Source of the DNA: an uncultured Colwellia sp.
Lineage (GTDB): Bacteria; Pseudomonadota; Gammaproteobacteria; Enterobacterales; Alteromonadaceae
DNA: 64,000 bases
Direction of reading: 5' to 3'
Assembly: GCA_913058245.1 (NCBI GenBank)
Contig: CAJXQJ010000004.1
Coordinates: 62,001 to 126,000, forward strand
Shown here: positions 52,257-63,186 of the stretch, piece by piece
Position numbering within the stretch: the first letter of the stretch is position 1
How the letters are laid out: the number at the start of each line of letters is the position of its first letter
Program-made: the position numbers and the translations under genes
Notes under the pieces: model-generated
Seen by the model: only the letters and a program-made list of their open reading frames with translations
What the model was told of the DNA's origin: nothing
Databases searched by the model: none

Positions 52257-53168
52257 ATGATTAAGGAAGTATTAGCAAAGCAACGCAAAAATCCAAAAGT
52301 TTTAGTTGAAAACAAAATAAGCTTTGCTGGCCCCGAAACAGAATTAAGCATTTACGATACCTTTGAGCAGGCAAATCGAGTGCAATTAAAGTCAGATCAA
52401 TTATTATTTTGCGGCATGGTTTCTGGTAAAAAAGTTATGCATGACGATACCGCTAGCTATGAAAGCGAATTTCTTCCGCATGAATCTTTTGTTATGGCTC
52501 CTAACCACCAAGTAGAGATTGATTTTCCCGATGCAAGAATTGATCAACCCACCACTTGTTTAGCCATTGAAATATCTTTAGAGCGTATCAACAATATTGT
52601 TGATCGAATAGAACAGTCAGCGCCTTTAGCATCAGAGTATGGACAATGGCAATATCACCAACACCTAGTGCATACTCATCATAATGCGCAAACACAAGCG
52701 TTGTTAAATAGAATTGTTCAAATTTATACTGAAAATCATCAAGATAGAAATTATATGATTGATTTAGCGATATCTGAGTTGACCGTGAGATTGTTACGTC
52801 ATCAAACTCGCGACTTTATAATTTCCCATAGTGAGCAATTACCTGATTGCAACGGTTTAAACGCAGCGCTTCACTTTATTAATCAAAATTTAGCTACCAA
52901 TATTGATATCGAACAATTATGTAAAATAGCTTGCATGAGCCGAACTAAGTTCTTTCTGCAGTTTAAAACTCACTTAGGTTGTACACCTGCGGCATACCAA
53001 CAACAAGAACGATTAAAAAAAGCAGCTAGTATGATTAAGCAAGGATATCAAATTACACAAGTTTGCTTTGACCTCGGTTTTACCAATGCCAGTCACTTTA
53101 GCCGCTGCTTTAAACAGTTTTTTAGTTTAAGCCCAAGTGCTTTTAAAAGTCGCCACTTAAGTAGTTAA
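52257..53168 (+). CDS. AraC-family transcriptional regulator divergent from the aldehyde dehydrogenase
   Basis: C-terminal double HTH: NIDIEQLCKIACMSRTKFFLQFKTHLGCTPAAYQQQERLKKAASMIKQGYQITQVCFDLGFTNASHFSRCFKQFFSLSPSAFK. Confidence 0.95.
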   Translation: MIKEVLAKQRKNPKVLVENKISFAGPETELSIYDTFEQANRVQLKSDQLLFCGMVSGKKVMHDDTASYESEFLPHESFVMAPNHQVEIDFPDARIDQPTTCLAIEISLERINNIVDRIEQSAPLASEYGQWQYHQHLVHTHHNAQTQALLNRIVQIYTENHQDRNYMIDLAISELTVRLLRHQTRDFIISHSEQLPDCNGLNAALHFINQNLATNIDIEQLCKIACMSRTKFFLQFKTHLGCTPAAYQQQERLKKAASMIKQGYQITQVCFDLGFTNASHFSRCFKQFFSLSPSAFKSRHLSS

Positions 53169-53214
53169 TCAGATCCAGCCTAATACACTTTCCCCTACGC
53201 TAAATAACTAGCAG

Positions 53215-55779
53215 TTAGCTTTTTATATGACGTTTGGTTTTGCGTGTTGCCTCGGCATTTGCTGGGTCGTCCGGCCAGAAGTGTTTGGGGTATTGTGCTT
53301 TCATATCTTTTTGCACTGCTTGGTAACTGCCCTGCCAAAACGCTACTAAGTCTTGAGTTACTTGAATAGGCCGTTTAGCTGGCGATAATATTTCAATGAT
53401 TAAAGGAACTTGGCTGTTATTGCTAATATCACCAGCAGTAGGGGTTACAGTAACACCATATAATTCCTGCATGGGCAGAGATACTATTGGCGCTTGCTCT
53501 AAACTATAGCGAATAGTGCATTTACGCCCAGTAGGGCCAACAAAGTATACTGGCGCAAGTTGTTTAAATTTTTGCTGTTGTTGGTAACTCAGCTGGTTAA
53601 ACAATAATTCTGAAAAATTCAATTTATCGAGTTGATTTTTACTTATTATGTCCGTTAAATATGGCCCCAACCATTGTTCCAATTGAGACAATAAAAACTC
53701 TTCATCAACCACTGGAAATTCTATATGCTGTTGCGTGCTATTTAGCCAACGCCAACGCAATAATAGTTGTTCAGTTTTTTCGCCAAGCTTTAACCAACTC
53801 AAACCTTTCTTTCTAATTTGCTGACACCAGCACGCCACTAATAACTCAGGAGGCACCTTTTGGCTAGTATTCTCACTTTTTATCACCAGTGCCCCTAACA
53901 CTTGCTGATTAGCAGAAACAATCCGATTAAGTTGCTGGTCAAAATGTAAATGAGTGTTGCTTTCCGTACTAACTATGCCCCGTTTCAGAGCTTGCACTAA
54001 GTTAAATTCAGCAGCTAAAGTAACAGTTAAACCGTGTTGTTTTTGAAATAATTGTGCCGCAACAATATAACTTTCACTCGCTAAAGCATCGACCTCATTT
54101 ACCACCACGCCTTTACCGTAAGCCGTTAAATAATGGCCTTGATTATTGCGTTTTTTTGCAATTCTTTCTGGATATGCATGCACCAATATCAACCCACAAT
54201 GCTGAATAGGTAGTTCATTGCTTGCAAGGCAAAAATGTTGAGTCGACTGAGTTTGCTTTTGTTGTTGGAGGGCTAATCGAAACAAACGTTGTGCCTGCTG
54301 GATTATACGTTGATGATTGCCCTTTTTAGGCTGTCGGCAAAGCTGCATAACTCGATGAGCAATATCACAATCACCAAAACGTTGCTCAGCATTAAAAATA
54401 TCTCGCTCTTCCAGCAGAGCTGCCAATAAACAAGCTAAAGATAATAAATGACTAATTGTTTGTTGCTGCTCCAAGTATTGTGATCTTAACAGCATTTTTG
54501 CAAACCGAGGGTGACACGGAAAGCTGGCAACTTGCTTACCATCTGTAGTTAATTGCTTCTGCGCAGACAATAACCCTAATGAAATTAGTTCTTGCCATGC
54601 TAATTGTTCACGTTTCTCGTCCGGTATTTCCACCATAGGTAGCTGCATACATTCGTTAGCTCCCCAGCGAGCTAACTCCATTAGCATTGGTAACAAGTCT
54701 GCTTGCTGAATTTCGCTAACGCTCTGTTCATTTCTGCGCTGAAAATCATCATTACTATACAAGCGAATACAATGCCCTGCTTGTAATCGCCCAGCACGCC
54801 CAGCGCGCTGAATTGCCGATGCTTTTGCAATAGCTCGTTGAGTTAATTTATTACTTAGCGTTTGATTATCATAAATGGCGACATTTTCCAGGCCTGAATC
54901 AACGACTAAATTAACACCTTCAATTGTTAAACTGGTTTCAGCAATATTGGTCGCGAGTACCAACTTATGCTGCCCTCTTGGCGCTGGTGCAATTGCCTGT
55001 TGTTGCTGAGTAAGGGATAAGTCACCATAAAGAGGGCACAGCAACATAGAATCAGGTATGTAATTTAATAAATTCTCAGCCAAGTAACGAATATCACCGG
55101 TGCTGGGAAGAAACACTAAAATTGAGCCTTGGTGTTGATTAACCAAAGACTTCAACACTGTTAATATATGTTCTCGCCATAACCGTGCATTCGACGGAGC
55201 TTGGTAACTTATATCAACAGGGTAGCTGCGGCCTGCACTTTCAAGACAAACAGCTTCTGGTAGCTGAGTTTTAATTTCCTCTGTTGCTAAAGTAGCAGAC
55301 ATTAATAAAATTTTTAAATCATCACGTAAGCCTAATTGCACATCTCGAGTTAAAGCAAAGGCTAAATCCGCATTAAGAGAACGCTCATGAAACTCATCAA
55401 ACACCACTAATCCACAATCGGCTAATTCCGCATCATGCTGAATAATTTGCGTTAATATTCCTTCAGTAATAACTTCTAAACGGGTGTTTTTTGAAACTTT
55501 ACTTTCATTACGCAAACGATAACCAACCGTATCTCCTACTTGCTCTCCCAATTGCTTTGCTAAGTAACAAGCAATATTTTTAGCAGCAATTCGCCTTGGT
55601 TGTAATAGATAAATTTTACTACCCGATAAACTATCGAGATCTAAAAGCCATAGCGGTAATCGTGTTGATTTACCCGCGCCAGGAGGTGCAGTTAATAGTA
55701 ATGTTTGGTGATTTTTTAACGCTGAAATTACATCACTTTTAATATCATCAATAGGCAAGTTTTTAGCCGAAGACGTCAT
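53215..55779 (-). CDS. hrpB: ATP-dependent helicase HrpB
   Basis: TAPPGAGKSTRLPLWLL; QPRRIAAKNIA; FDEFHERSLNADLA; LLMSATL; ATNIAETSLTIEGVNLVVDSG; QRAGRAGRLQAGHCIRLY. Confidence 0.96.
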   Translation of the reverse strand: MTSSAKNLPIDDIKSDVISALKNHQTLLLTAPPGAGKSTRLPLWLLDLDSLSGSKIYLLQPRRIAAKNIACYLAKQLGEQVGDTVGYRLRNESKVSKNTRLEVITEGILTQIIQHDAELADCGLVVFDEFHERSLNADLAFALTRDVQLGLRDDLKILLMSATLATEEIKTQLPEAVCLESAGRSYPVDISYQAPSNARLWREHILTVLKSLVNQHQGSILVFLPSTGDIRYLAENLLNYIPDSMLLCPLYGDLSLTQQQQAIAPAPRGQHKLVLATNIAETSLTIEGVNLVVDSGLENVAIYDNQTLSNKLTQRAIAKASAIQRAGRAGRLQAGHCIRLYSNDDFQRRNEQSVSEIQQADLLPMLMELARWGANECMQLPMVEIPDEKREQLAWQELISLGLLSAQKQLTTDGKQVASFPCHPRFAKMLLRSQYLEQQQTISHLLSLACLLAALLEERDIFNAEQRFGDCDIAHRVMQLCRQPKKGNHQRIIQQAQRLFRLALQQQKQTQSTQHFCLASNELPIQHCGLILVHAYPERIAKKRNNQGHYLTAYGKGVVVNEVDALASESYIVAAQLFQKQHGLTVTLAAEFNLVQALKRGIVSTESNTHLHFDQQLNRIVSANQQVLGALVIKSENTSQKVPPELLVACWCQQIRKKGLSWLKLGEKTEQLLLRWRWLNSTQQHIEFPVVDEEFLLSQLEQWLGPYLTDIISKNQLDKLNFSELLFNQLSYQQQQKFKQLAPVYFVGPTGRKCTIRYSLEQAPIVSLPMQELYGVTVTPTAGDISNNSQVPLIIEILSPAKRPIQVTQDLVAFWQGSYQAVQKDMKAQYPKHFWPDDPANAEATRKTKRHIKS

Positions 55780-56004
55780 AGTTTTCTTTAGTTTATTAAC
55801 ATTATTTTCTTATTAGCGACATATTATCACATCACGCATTAACGTTACTAAAGTCTTACCGATTGAGTTAATACGATAAAATGAATATTGCTAAGCATTG
55901 ATTTTTATCTAAACTTAAATTTGAAATTTTTGAAAAATGTGCTTACTTGGCAAGCGCGTTAATTACTGTTATTTATTGTCCCCCGTTTGAAATGGAGTTG
56001 TATA

Positions 56005-56415
56005 ATGGAAATTACACTAAAAGGCGAATACTCGATTGCATCAGGATCGAATATTTTACAAGTAGATGCATTTGGTCCGTTTGATAACAGCGTTACTGAG
56101 CAATATGTTGATGATATGTATCAAGCATGCGAACAGTTCGCCAGCCAACCATGGGGATTATTAATCTCCTTTCATGGCAATAGTGTATTCTCACCTGAAG
56201 CGGAAGAAGCCCTTATTAAGGTCAATAAATATCGAGTAAAACATGGATTAATCGCTAGTGCGAGTGTGATTCTTGATAGTAGCACTGCTGATATTCAACA
56301 ACTGCAATTACGCCGAATTTACCAAGCATGTAATATAACATTTTATGTTTTTAGCGAAGTTGGTAGCGCCAAAGCATGGTTAGAGCAATTTTTACAACAA
56401 ACTCACACTGGCTAA
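56005..56415 (+). CDS. Hypothetical protein (STAS/SpoIIAA-like)
   Basis: ORF 55987..56415; start at MEITLKGEYSIASG (56005) preferred; no catalytic motif seen. Confidence 0.7.
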   Translation: MEITLKGEYSIASGSNILQVDAFGPFDNSVTEQYVDDMYQACEQFASQPWGLLISFHGNSVFSPEAEEALIKVNKYRVKHGLIASASVILDSSTADIQQLQLRRIYQACNITFYVFSEVGSAKAWLEQFLQQTHTG

Positions 56416-56439
56416 CAAACTTAATCCAAAAGATGACAT

Positions 56440-56468
56440 AAAAAAGCCGAGAATTCTCTCGGCTTTTT
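56440..56468. terminator. Intrinsic terminator
   Basis: aaaaaaGCCGAGAgaattcTCTCGGCttttt. Confidence 0.92.
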
Positions 56469-56484
56469 CACACTAATTCCACAA

Positions 56485-57792
56485 CTATTTTTGTGCGATT
56501 AACTCGGCAATCGTAGCGATACCCAAGCCTGTAGCACCTGCTGCCCACATGCCAGACTCTCCAGCATTATAAGCCGCGGCTAAGTCGAAATGTAACCAAC
56601 CTTCACCATTGTTTGGTACAAAGCGTGATAAGAAACCAGCCGCATTACTTGCACCACCAGCACCGCCACCTTTTTGTGTTCTACTATTTGCCGTATCAGC
56701 AAATACCGAGGCACATTTATCTTGGTGCCATGGCTCTAACGGAAACTGCCATAACGGCTCAGCTGAAGTTTGTGCAGCACTTTGTGCTTTAGCCACAGCG
56801 TTATTATCTAAAGAGAACAACGCTGAATAATCGCCACCTGTTGCCATAACTGCTGCACCAGTTAATGTTGCAGCATCAATAATCATCGGTGCACCAGTTT
56901 CACCGGCCGCCATTAAACCATCAGCTAATACTATGCGCCCTTCAGCATCGGTATTGGCGACTTCACATGTAACGCCGTTTTTATAGGTAATTATATCACC
57001 TAATTTATAAGCATTATTACTGATCATGTTCTCTGCACAACATAGATATAACTTCACACGTTGAGTTAACCCTTGTTTGATAGCCAATGCTAATGCACCA
57101 GCAACCACAGCTGCTCCGCCCATATCACATTTCATATCGAACATGCCGGCACTAGTTTTAATGCTATAACCACCACTATCAAAAGTTATTCCTTTACCAA
57201 CTAAACACGCAGCAACCGGCGCATTTTCATTATTGGTCGGGTTAAAATCTAACTCCAATAAACAAGGTTCATTAACACTACCTTTGCCAACGTTGTATAT
57301 TCCCATCCATTGTTCAGCTTTTAATGCTTCACCCTTTATTAAGCGTGTCGTAACGTTCTCAGGCGCTAAATTTTTGATATAATCAGTCGTAAGTTCTGCT
57401 AATTTTAACGGGTAAAGTTCTGCTGGTGTTTGGTTTGTTAAATCACGACTCCATGCATAAACGGCTAATTTATTTGTTAACTTTTCAACCAATGCATCAT
57501 CGCCACAAAAACTGATGCTTTCAAGTTTACCAACACAGCTAAAACCTAAGGCAAATGCCCACTGACTTGCTTCATCCCAATTGTCACCCGTTAGTGACGC
57601 ATGTGCGATGCCCAATTTTTCTATTTTACGAGCCGCAGCTTGAATGGTTCGTAATGACTGAGTCGCATCTTTAGGCACATATATCGCAATATTGTCATCT
57701 ACTATTTGTACACTTTTTCCTTGCTGCCATCCCTGCGTTAGATTGTTGTCAGTCAAAGAGATTGATACCGAAGCTAAATTTGTCGTGGTCAT
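56485..57792 (-). CDS. pepB: M17 leucyl aminopeptidase family, PepB
   Basis: [52 protein letters not shown]; start at MTTTNLASV preferred. Confidence 0.92.
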   Translation of the reverse strand: MTTTNLASVSISLTDNNLTQGWQQGKSVQIVDDNIAIYVPKDATQSLRTIQAAARKIEKLGIAHASLTGDNWDEASQWAFALGFSCVGKLESISFCGDDALVEKLTNKLAVYAWSRDLTNQTPAELYPLKLAELTTDYIKNLAPENVTTRLIKGEALKAEQWMGIYNVGKGSVNEPCLLELDFNPTNNENAPVAACLVGKGITFDSGGYSIKTSAGMFDMKCDMGGAAVVAGALALAIKQGLTQRVKLYLCCAENMISNNAYKLGDIITYKNGVTCEVANTDAEGRIVLADGLMAAGETGAPMIIDAATLTGAAVMATGGDYSALFSLDNNAVAKAQSAAQTSAEPLWQFPLEPWHQDKCASVFADTANSRTQKGGGAGGASNAAGFLSRFVPNNGEGWLHFDLAAAYNAGESGMWAAGATGLGIATIAELIAQK

Positions 57793-57884
57793 ACTATTAC
57801 CTTTCAATTTTATTTAATGACAACAGTTTACACCATGGTGGCAAGTATTTAACCTGTAGTGATAATTTATCTACCTCACAAGTT

Positions 57885-58610
57885 ATGAACTTTACTTTAC
57901 AGCCAAGTACTCTAATAAAACGTTACAAACGCTTTTTAGCGGACGTTATTTTACCCAATGAAGCATCTGTGAATAACAACGAAATAACCATGCACTGTGC
58001 AAACACTGGCGCAATGACCGGTTGTGCAACACCTGGTGATACAGTTTGGTACAGCACCTCAGATAATCAAAAACGTAAATACGCCAACAGCTGGGAGCTA
58101 ACTTACACGCAAAGCAATGACTGGATATGTGTTAATACTATTCGGGCCAATCAATTGGTAGAAGAAGCGCTAAACAACAATGTGATAAGTCAATTCATTG
58201 GCCACAGCCAACTAAAACGTGAAGTAAAGTACGGTGCAGAGAATAGTAAAATTGATTTTCATCTATACGATCAATCCGATCGAGAAACCTTTATTGAAGT
58301 AAAAAGCGTAACTTTGTTACAAGAACAACAAGGATACTTTCCTGACGCGGTAACAACACGCGGACAAAAGCATTTGCGTGAACTTATTGCTATGACCGAA
58401 CAAGGCCATAGAGCGGTATTATTATTTGCGGTATTACATAGCGGCATAAATAGCGTAAAACCTGCTGAACATATTGATAAAAAATATAGCCAGTTGTTAC
58501 GTGAAGCAAAAAATAAAGGCGTTGAAATAATAGCTTACAAAGCAAATTTCAAACATAATGAAGGTGACTTTTCAGTGACTTTAGATGCCCAAGTAGCAGT
58601 AAAACTTTGA
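57885..58610 (+). CDS. sfsA: DNA/RNA nuclease SfsA
   Basis: [70 protein letters not shown]; start corrected to 57885. Confidence 0.94.
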   Translation: MNFTLQPSTLIKRYKRFLADVILPNEASVNNNEITMHCANTGAMTGCATPGDTVWYSTSDNQKRKYANSWELTYTQSNDWICVNTIRANQLVEEALNNNVISQFIGHSQLKREVKYGAENSKIDFHLYDQSDRETFIEVKSVTLLQEQQGYFPDAVTTRGQKHLRELIAMTEQGHRAVLLFAVLHSGINSVKPAEHIDKKYSQLLREAKNKGVEIIAYKANFKHNEGDFSVTLDAQVAVKL

Positions 58611-58908
58611 TGTCATGATAACGACTTTTGTACAATTGACTGCAATAATGATTGACGAGCTACCTAAAAACTTGCTAAAAAAGCTTGCTTATATTTTATT
58701 GTGATGACGAAAACGTTAACCAGTTGACAAGTTTTTTTAACTTTATCAGCGTTTTTTATAAAATAAGCCTTGAATTTCATAACGACCAACACAATATTAA
58801 GTGAGATATTTTAGGTCTATTTAAATTGGCAGTTGCAACCAAGCGATGAAGTTACAAGAAGTAACTATTTTTCATCTGTTTAGGTCTAGTAGCATTAGGA
58901 GAATTAAC

Positions 58909-59349
58909 ATGCCAAAAAACAAAGCATTAGGTATTTTAGCATTAGCGGGTGTTGAACCATACGTTGAGAAGCCTAACGAAGAATACATGAACGATGAGCA
59001 GCTAGAGCACTTTAAAAGAATTCTAGAAGCTTGGCGTGAACAACTTCGCGAAGAAGTTGATCGTACCGTAACGCATATGCAAGATGAAGCGGCAAACTTT
59101 CCAGACCCCGTTGACCGTGCAGCACAAGAAGAAGAGTTTAGTCTCGAATTACGTACGCGAGATCGTGAGCGTAAGCTAATTAAGAAAATTGAAAAAACGC
59201 TACAGTTGATTGAAGAAGACGAGTTTGGCTTTTGTAAATCATGTGGTATCGAAATTGGCATTCGCCGCTTAGAGGCGCGCCCTACTGCTGACCTTTGTAT
59301 CGAATGTAAAACATTACAAGAAATCAAAGAACGCCAATTAGCAGGTTAA
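58909..59349 (+). CDS. dksA: RNA polymerase-binding transcription factor DksA
   Basis: [46 protein letters not shown]; zinc finger CKSCG...CIECK; start corrected to 58909. Confidence 0.96.
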   Translation: MPKNKALGILALAGVEPYVEKPNEEYMNDEQLEHFKRILEAWREQLREEVDRTVTHMQDEAANFPDPVDRAAQEEEFSLELRTRDRERKLIKKIEKTLQLIEEDEFGFCKSCGIEIGIRRLEARPTADLCIECKTLQEIKERQLAG

Positions 59350-59361
59350 TTGCTATAAAAA

Positions 59362-60264
59362 ATGGTAGTTAGCCAATTATTGCGACCACAAACTCATTTG
59401 AGCTATCGTGGTCGCTTTGCTCCTTCCCCATCAGGCCTTTTACACTTCGGTTCTTTAATTGCCGCACTGGCGAGTTATTTAGACGCTAAGCATAATAATG
59501 GCCAATGGCTAGTTAGAATCGAAGATATTGACCCTCCTAGAGAAAAAGCGGGCGCTAGTAGCGAAATCCTAAAAACGTTAGAAAGCTATGGTCTTCATTG
59601 GGATGACAACGTTTTATATCAAAGTGAACAAACGCAACTTTATCAGGGCGTTTTAGCAGAACTTGCTCAACATAAACTGAGTTATCATTGTGCGTGTACT
59701 CGAGCGCAAATAAAAGCTGCCGGTGGCATTTATCAAGGCCATTGTCGAGCACTACAATTATCAAAACATAACTGCGCGACTCGAGTCATCAACACTGCAG
59801 GCACGAGCGAATATCATGACTTAATTCAAGGGCAAGTTAGCTGTAACCAACAGCTGGCACAGGAAGACTTTATTGTCCGCCGAAAAGATAATTTATTTGC
59901 CTATCAACTGGCAGTAGTTGTAGATGATATTTATCAAGGGATAAGCCACGTTATTCGGGGCTGCGATTTATTGGAACCAACTGCGAGGCAATTAAGTTTT
60001 TATCAAATATTAGGTAATAGCGCGCCTAAATTTGGCCACTTTCCGCTTGCTGTTACTGAACAAGGTTATAAATTAAGTAAACAAAACAATGCGCCAAGTA
60101 TTGACCGCAACGCGCCAATTCCATCATTAATTGCTGCGCTGACATTTTTGGGTCAAAAACCACCAAATGAGTTAAAAGACGCTAATCTTGATGAGCTTTT
60201 AGCATGGGCTATTCATCACTGGTCATTAGCAAAAGTGCCAAAATCACAAGAAATCGTATTATAA
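59362..60264 (+). CDS. gluQ: Glutamyl-Q tRNA(Asp) synthetase
   Basis: RGRFAPSPSGLLHFGSLIAALASYLDAK; VRIEDIDPPREKAGAS; VIRGCDLLEPTARQL; YKLSKQNNA. Confidence 0.95.
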   Translation: MVVSQLLRPQTHLSYRGRFAPSPSGLLHFGSLIAALASYLDAKHNNGQWLVRIEDIDPPREKAGASSEILKTLESYGLHWDDNVLYQSEQTQLYQGVLAELAQHKLSYHCACTRAQIKAAGGIYQGHCRALQLSKHNCATRVINTAGTSEYHDLIQGQVSCNQQLAQEDFIVRRKDNLFAYQLAVVVDDIYQGISHVIRGCDLLEPTARQLSFYQILGNSAPKFGHFPLAVTEQGYKLSKQNNAPSIDRNAPIPSLIAALTFLGQKPPNELKDANLDELLAWAIHHWSLAKVPKSQEIVL

Positions 60265-60321
60265 CCGTCTGAATACTAATAAACGTCGATTTTTCACACT
60301 GTTTTCATTCTCTTTTACCCT

Positions 60322-61803
60322 ATGCTGTTATATCATTGCGCGAGAAATTTATTGATGAAATTGGGGTCCACCGTTATCAAAAGCGTGATCAACTTGTGTA
60401 AAAAAGTACTCGGAAAAACACGAAAAAGCCAGTCTAAACCGCCATCATTTGAACAGCCAAATATACTTTCTCGTGATCAGCACCCAGTATCTAGAAAACA
60501 CATTAGTCACAATGCGCTAAAAGTATTGTATCGCTTAAATAAAGGTGGCTATGATGCATATTTAGTTGGCGGTGGTGTACGTGATATTTTGCTTGGTTTA
60601 GCACCAAAAGATTTTGATATTGCTACCAATGCCACTCCAGAACAAATCAAGGCGCTATTTCGTAACTGTCGTTTAATCGGTCGCCGTTTTCGCTTAGCAC
60701 ACATTGTTTTTGGCCGTGAAATTATAGAAGTTGCAACTTTTCGTGGCCACCATGAAAACAGCGAAGAAAAAAACTGTCAAAAGACTTCTAAACAAAGTGA
60801 ACATGGTATGTTGCTACGCGATAATATCTACGGCACGATTGAAGAAGATGCTGAACGTCGAGATTTCACCATTAATGCTCTTTACTATTCAGCCAAAGAT
60901 TTCAAAGTCTATGATTTTGCAAACGGCGTTGCTGATGTCTATGCCAAGCAAATTAGGCTTATTGGAGATCCTGAAACGCGCTATCGTGAAGATCCTGTAA
61001 GAATGCTTAGAGCTATTCGCTTTGCAACTAAGTTAGATATGAATATTCATGCTGACACCAAAGCACCAATAAAGTCACTTGCACCGCTAATGGCCAATAT
61101 TCCGCCAGCGCGTATGTTTGAAGAATTTTTAAAGTTATTTATGTCAGGCAAAGCAGGCGAAAACTTCCAGCAATTACGTGACTATAATTTATTTCAGTTT
61201 TTTTTCCCGGCAGTAGAGCAGCAACTAAATCATCAATCTCACGCTTACTTAGCTGACTTTATCAAATTGGCGATGAAAAATACTGATCATCGAGTTAATA
61301 ATGATCAACGGGTTACGCCAGCATTTTTATTTGCCGCCATGTTATGGTACCCAATGCAAGAGCACATACAGCGCTTAAATAGTGAAACACAATTAACACC
61401 ACAAGACGCATTTTTCGCCGCATTAAGTGAAGTAATGTCAGAGCAGCAACGTAGCATTGCGATTCCAAAACGCTTTCAAGCAGTGATGAAAGATATTTGG
61501 ATATTACAAGACAAGCTATCGCGTCGTGAAGGTAAACGAGCATTTAAAGCACTAGAACATCCAAAATTTAGAGCCGGATATGACTTCTTATTACTGAGGG
61601 CTGAAATAGAAAGTGCCAGCAATCAAGACAATCAACAACCTACAGCGCTACAAGAGTTAGCCAAATGGTGGAGTGACTTTCAACATAGCAATGCCGACAC
61701 TCAGCAATTTATGGTTAAAAGTATTGGCCAAAACAGAAGCGGTTCAAGAAGGACTCGCAAACGTAGAAAGCCTAGAACACAGTCATCAGGAAGTGAAGCT
61801 TAA
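60322..61803 (+). CDS. pcnB: Poly(A) polymerase PcnB
   Basis: YLVGGGVRDILLGLAPKDFDIATNATPEQIKALFRNCRLIGRRFRLAHIVFG; RRDFTINALYY; basic C-terminus; start may be 60355. Confidence 0.95.
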   Translation: MLLYHCARNLLMKLGSTVIKSVINLCKKVLGKTRKSQSKPPSFEQPNILSRDQHPVSRKHISHNALKVLYRLNKGGYDAYLVGGGVRDILLGLAPKDFDIATNATPEQIKALFRNCRLIGRRFRLAHIVFGREIIEVATFRGHHENSEEKNCQKTSKQSEHGMLLRDNIYGTIEEDAERRDFTINALYYSAKDFKVYDFANGVADVYAKQIRLIGDPETRYREDPVRMLRAIRFATKLDMNIHADTKAPIKSLAPLMANIPPARMFEEFLKLFMSGKAGENFQQLRDYNLFQFFFPAVEQQLNHQSHAYLADFIKLAMKNTDHRVNNDQRVTPAFLFAAMLWYPMQEHIQRLNSETQLTPQDAFFAALSEVMSEQQRSIAIPKRFQAVMKDIWILQDKLSRREGKRAFKALEHPKFRAGYDFLLLRAEIESASNQDNQQPTALQELAKWWSDFQHSNADTQQFMVKSIGQNRSGSRRTRKRRKPRTQSSGSEA

Positions 61804-62294
61804 TGTCACTAGCCTATATTGGGTTAGGTAGTAATTTATCTGATCCTCAAGCCCAAATTGTTGCGGCGTTAACTAAGCTAAGATCATTAACTAATTGCTC
61901 AGTTGAGGCAGTTTCATCACTGTATTTTAGTCGACCTATGGGGCCACAAGATCAACCTGATTATATGAATGCTGTGATTGCCCTCTGCACCGAACTAACG
62001 CCCATTGAATTGCTTAATCAATTACAGAGTATTGAAAATAAAGCTGGACGCGTGCGCAAGGATAACCGCTGGGGCGCAAGAGTTTTAGATTTAGATATTT
62101 TACTTTTTGATAACTTGGTTATGAACACTGAGCGTTTAATAGTGCCCCATTATGGCCTTAAGCTTCGTGAATTCGTTTTATTGCCATTGGCTGAAATAGC
62201 ACCAAACTTGAATTTACCTGATGGTGACAACGTCTTAGGACTGGCCAACCAGATTGAAAAAAATGGACTAAAAATTCACAGCCAATTAAGTTAG
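61803..62294 (+). CDS. folK: 2-amino-4-hydroxy-6-hydroxymethyldihydropteridine diphosphokinase
   Basis: AYIGLGSNLSDPQAQI; FSRPMGPQDQPDYMNAV; RWGARVLDLDILLFD. Confidence 0.96.
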   Translation: MSLAYIGLGSNLSDPQAQIVAALTKLRSLTNCSVEAVSSLYFSRPMGPQDQPDYMNAVIALCTELTPIELLNQLQSIENKAGRVRKDNRWGARVLDLDILLFDNLVMNTERLIVPHYGLKLREFVLLPLAEIAPNLNLPDGDNVLGLANQIEKNGLKIHSQLS

Positions 62295-62351
62295 TATAAC
62301 CACTCTAAAAATATAAATGATTCATGTTGCAACATGAACAATGGAAAAATT

Positions 62352-63158
62352 ATGTCGACAACTAAGGCTAAAATAACCACTGCCACTTTGAAGAAAATGA
62401 AACAGCAGGGTGAAAAAATTACCACCATTACTGCGTATGACGCCAGTTTTGCTAAAATTTTCGATCAAGCAGGTATTCATGCTATTTTAATTGGAGACTC
62501 GTTAGGCATGGTACTACAAGGCCAAGATGATACCCTACCTGTTGATATTGAACACATGGCTTACCATACACAATGCGTAAAACGTGGTGTTGAAAACACA
62601 CTGATTATTGCAGATATGCCATTTATGAGCTATGCAACAACCGAGCAAGCTTATGTTAATGCCGCAAAGCTTATGCAAGCAGGCGCCAGCATAGTGAAAA
62701 TAGAAGGCGGTCAATGGCTTGAATCAACTATCAAGGGTTTAGTTGAACGAGGTATTCCAGTTTGTGCTCATTTAGGTTTAACACCACAATCAGTTAATGT
62801 TTTTGGTGGCTTTAAAGTGCAAGGTCGAGACAGCGATAAAGCACAAGAAATGATTGAAAATGCTAAAGCATTGGAAGCTGCTGGTGCACAGTTATTGGTA
62901 TTAGAGTGTATTCCTAGTGGTTTAGGCAAAGCAATTACCGACGCAGTATCTATTCCGACAATAGGTATCGGTGCAGGTAAAGACACTGACGGCCAAATAC
63001 TTGTTATGCACGACGCTCTTGGTATTTCATGCAGTTATATGCCTAAATTCTCCCGTAACTTTTTAATTGATACCGGTGATATCCAAAAGGCCATTGAACT
63101 CTATATTGCCGAAGTGAGTAATGGAAACTTTCCTGGCCCTGAGCATATTTTTAAGTAA
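62352..63158 (+). CDS. panB: 3-methyl-2-oxobutanoate hydroxymethyltransferase
   Basis: [61 protein letters not shown]; start at MSTTKAK preferred. Confidence 0.96.
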   Translation: MSTTKAKITTATLKKMKQQGEKITTITAYDASFAKIFDQAGIHAILIGDSLGMVLQGQDDTLPVDIEHMAYHTQCVKRGVENTLIIADMPFMSYATTEQAYVNAAKLMQAGASIVKIEGGQWLESTIKGLVERGIPVCAHLGLTPQSVNVFGGFKVQGRDSDKAQEMIENAKALEAAGAQLLVLECIPSGLGKAITDAVSIPTIGIGAGKDTDGQILVMHDALGISCSYMPKFSRNFLIDTGDIQKAIELYIAEVSNGNFPGPEHIFK

Positions 63159-63186
63159 TCACCGCCGATACTAAACAGAAGCTAAG

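Noticed and set aside
58872-59327. 151-aa antisense ORF over dksA
   Set aside because: Ser/Arg/Cys-rich reverse frame of a conserved gene; no independent support.
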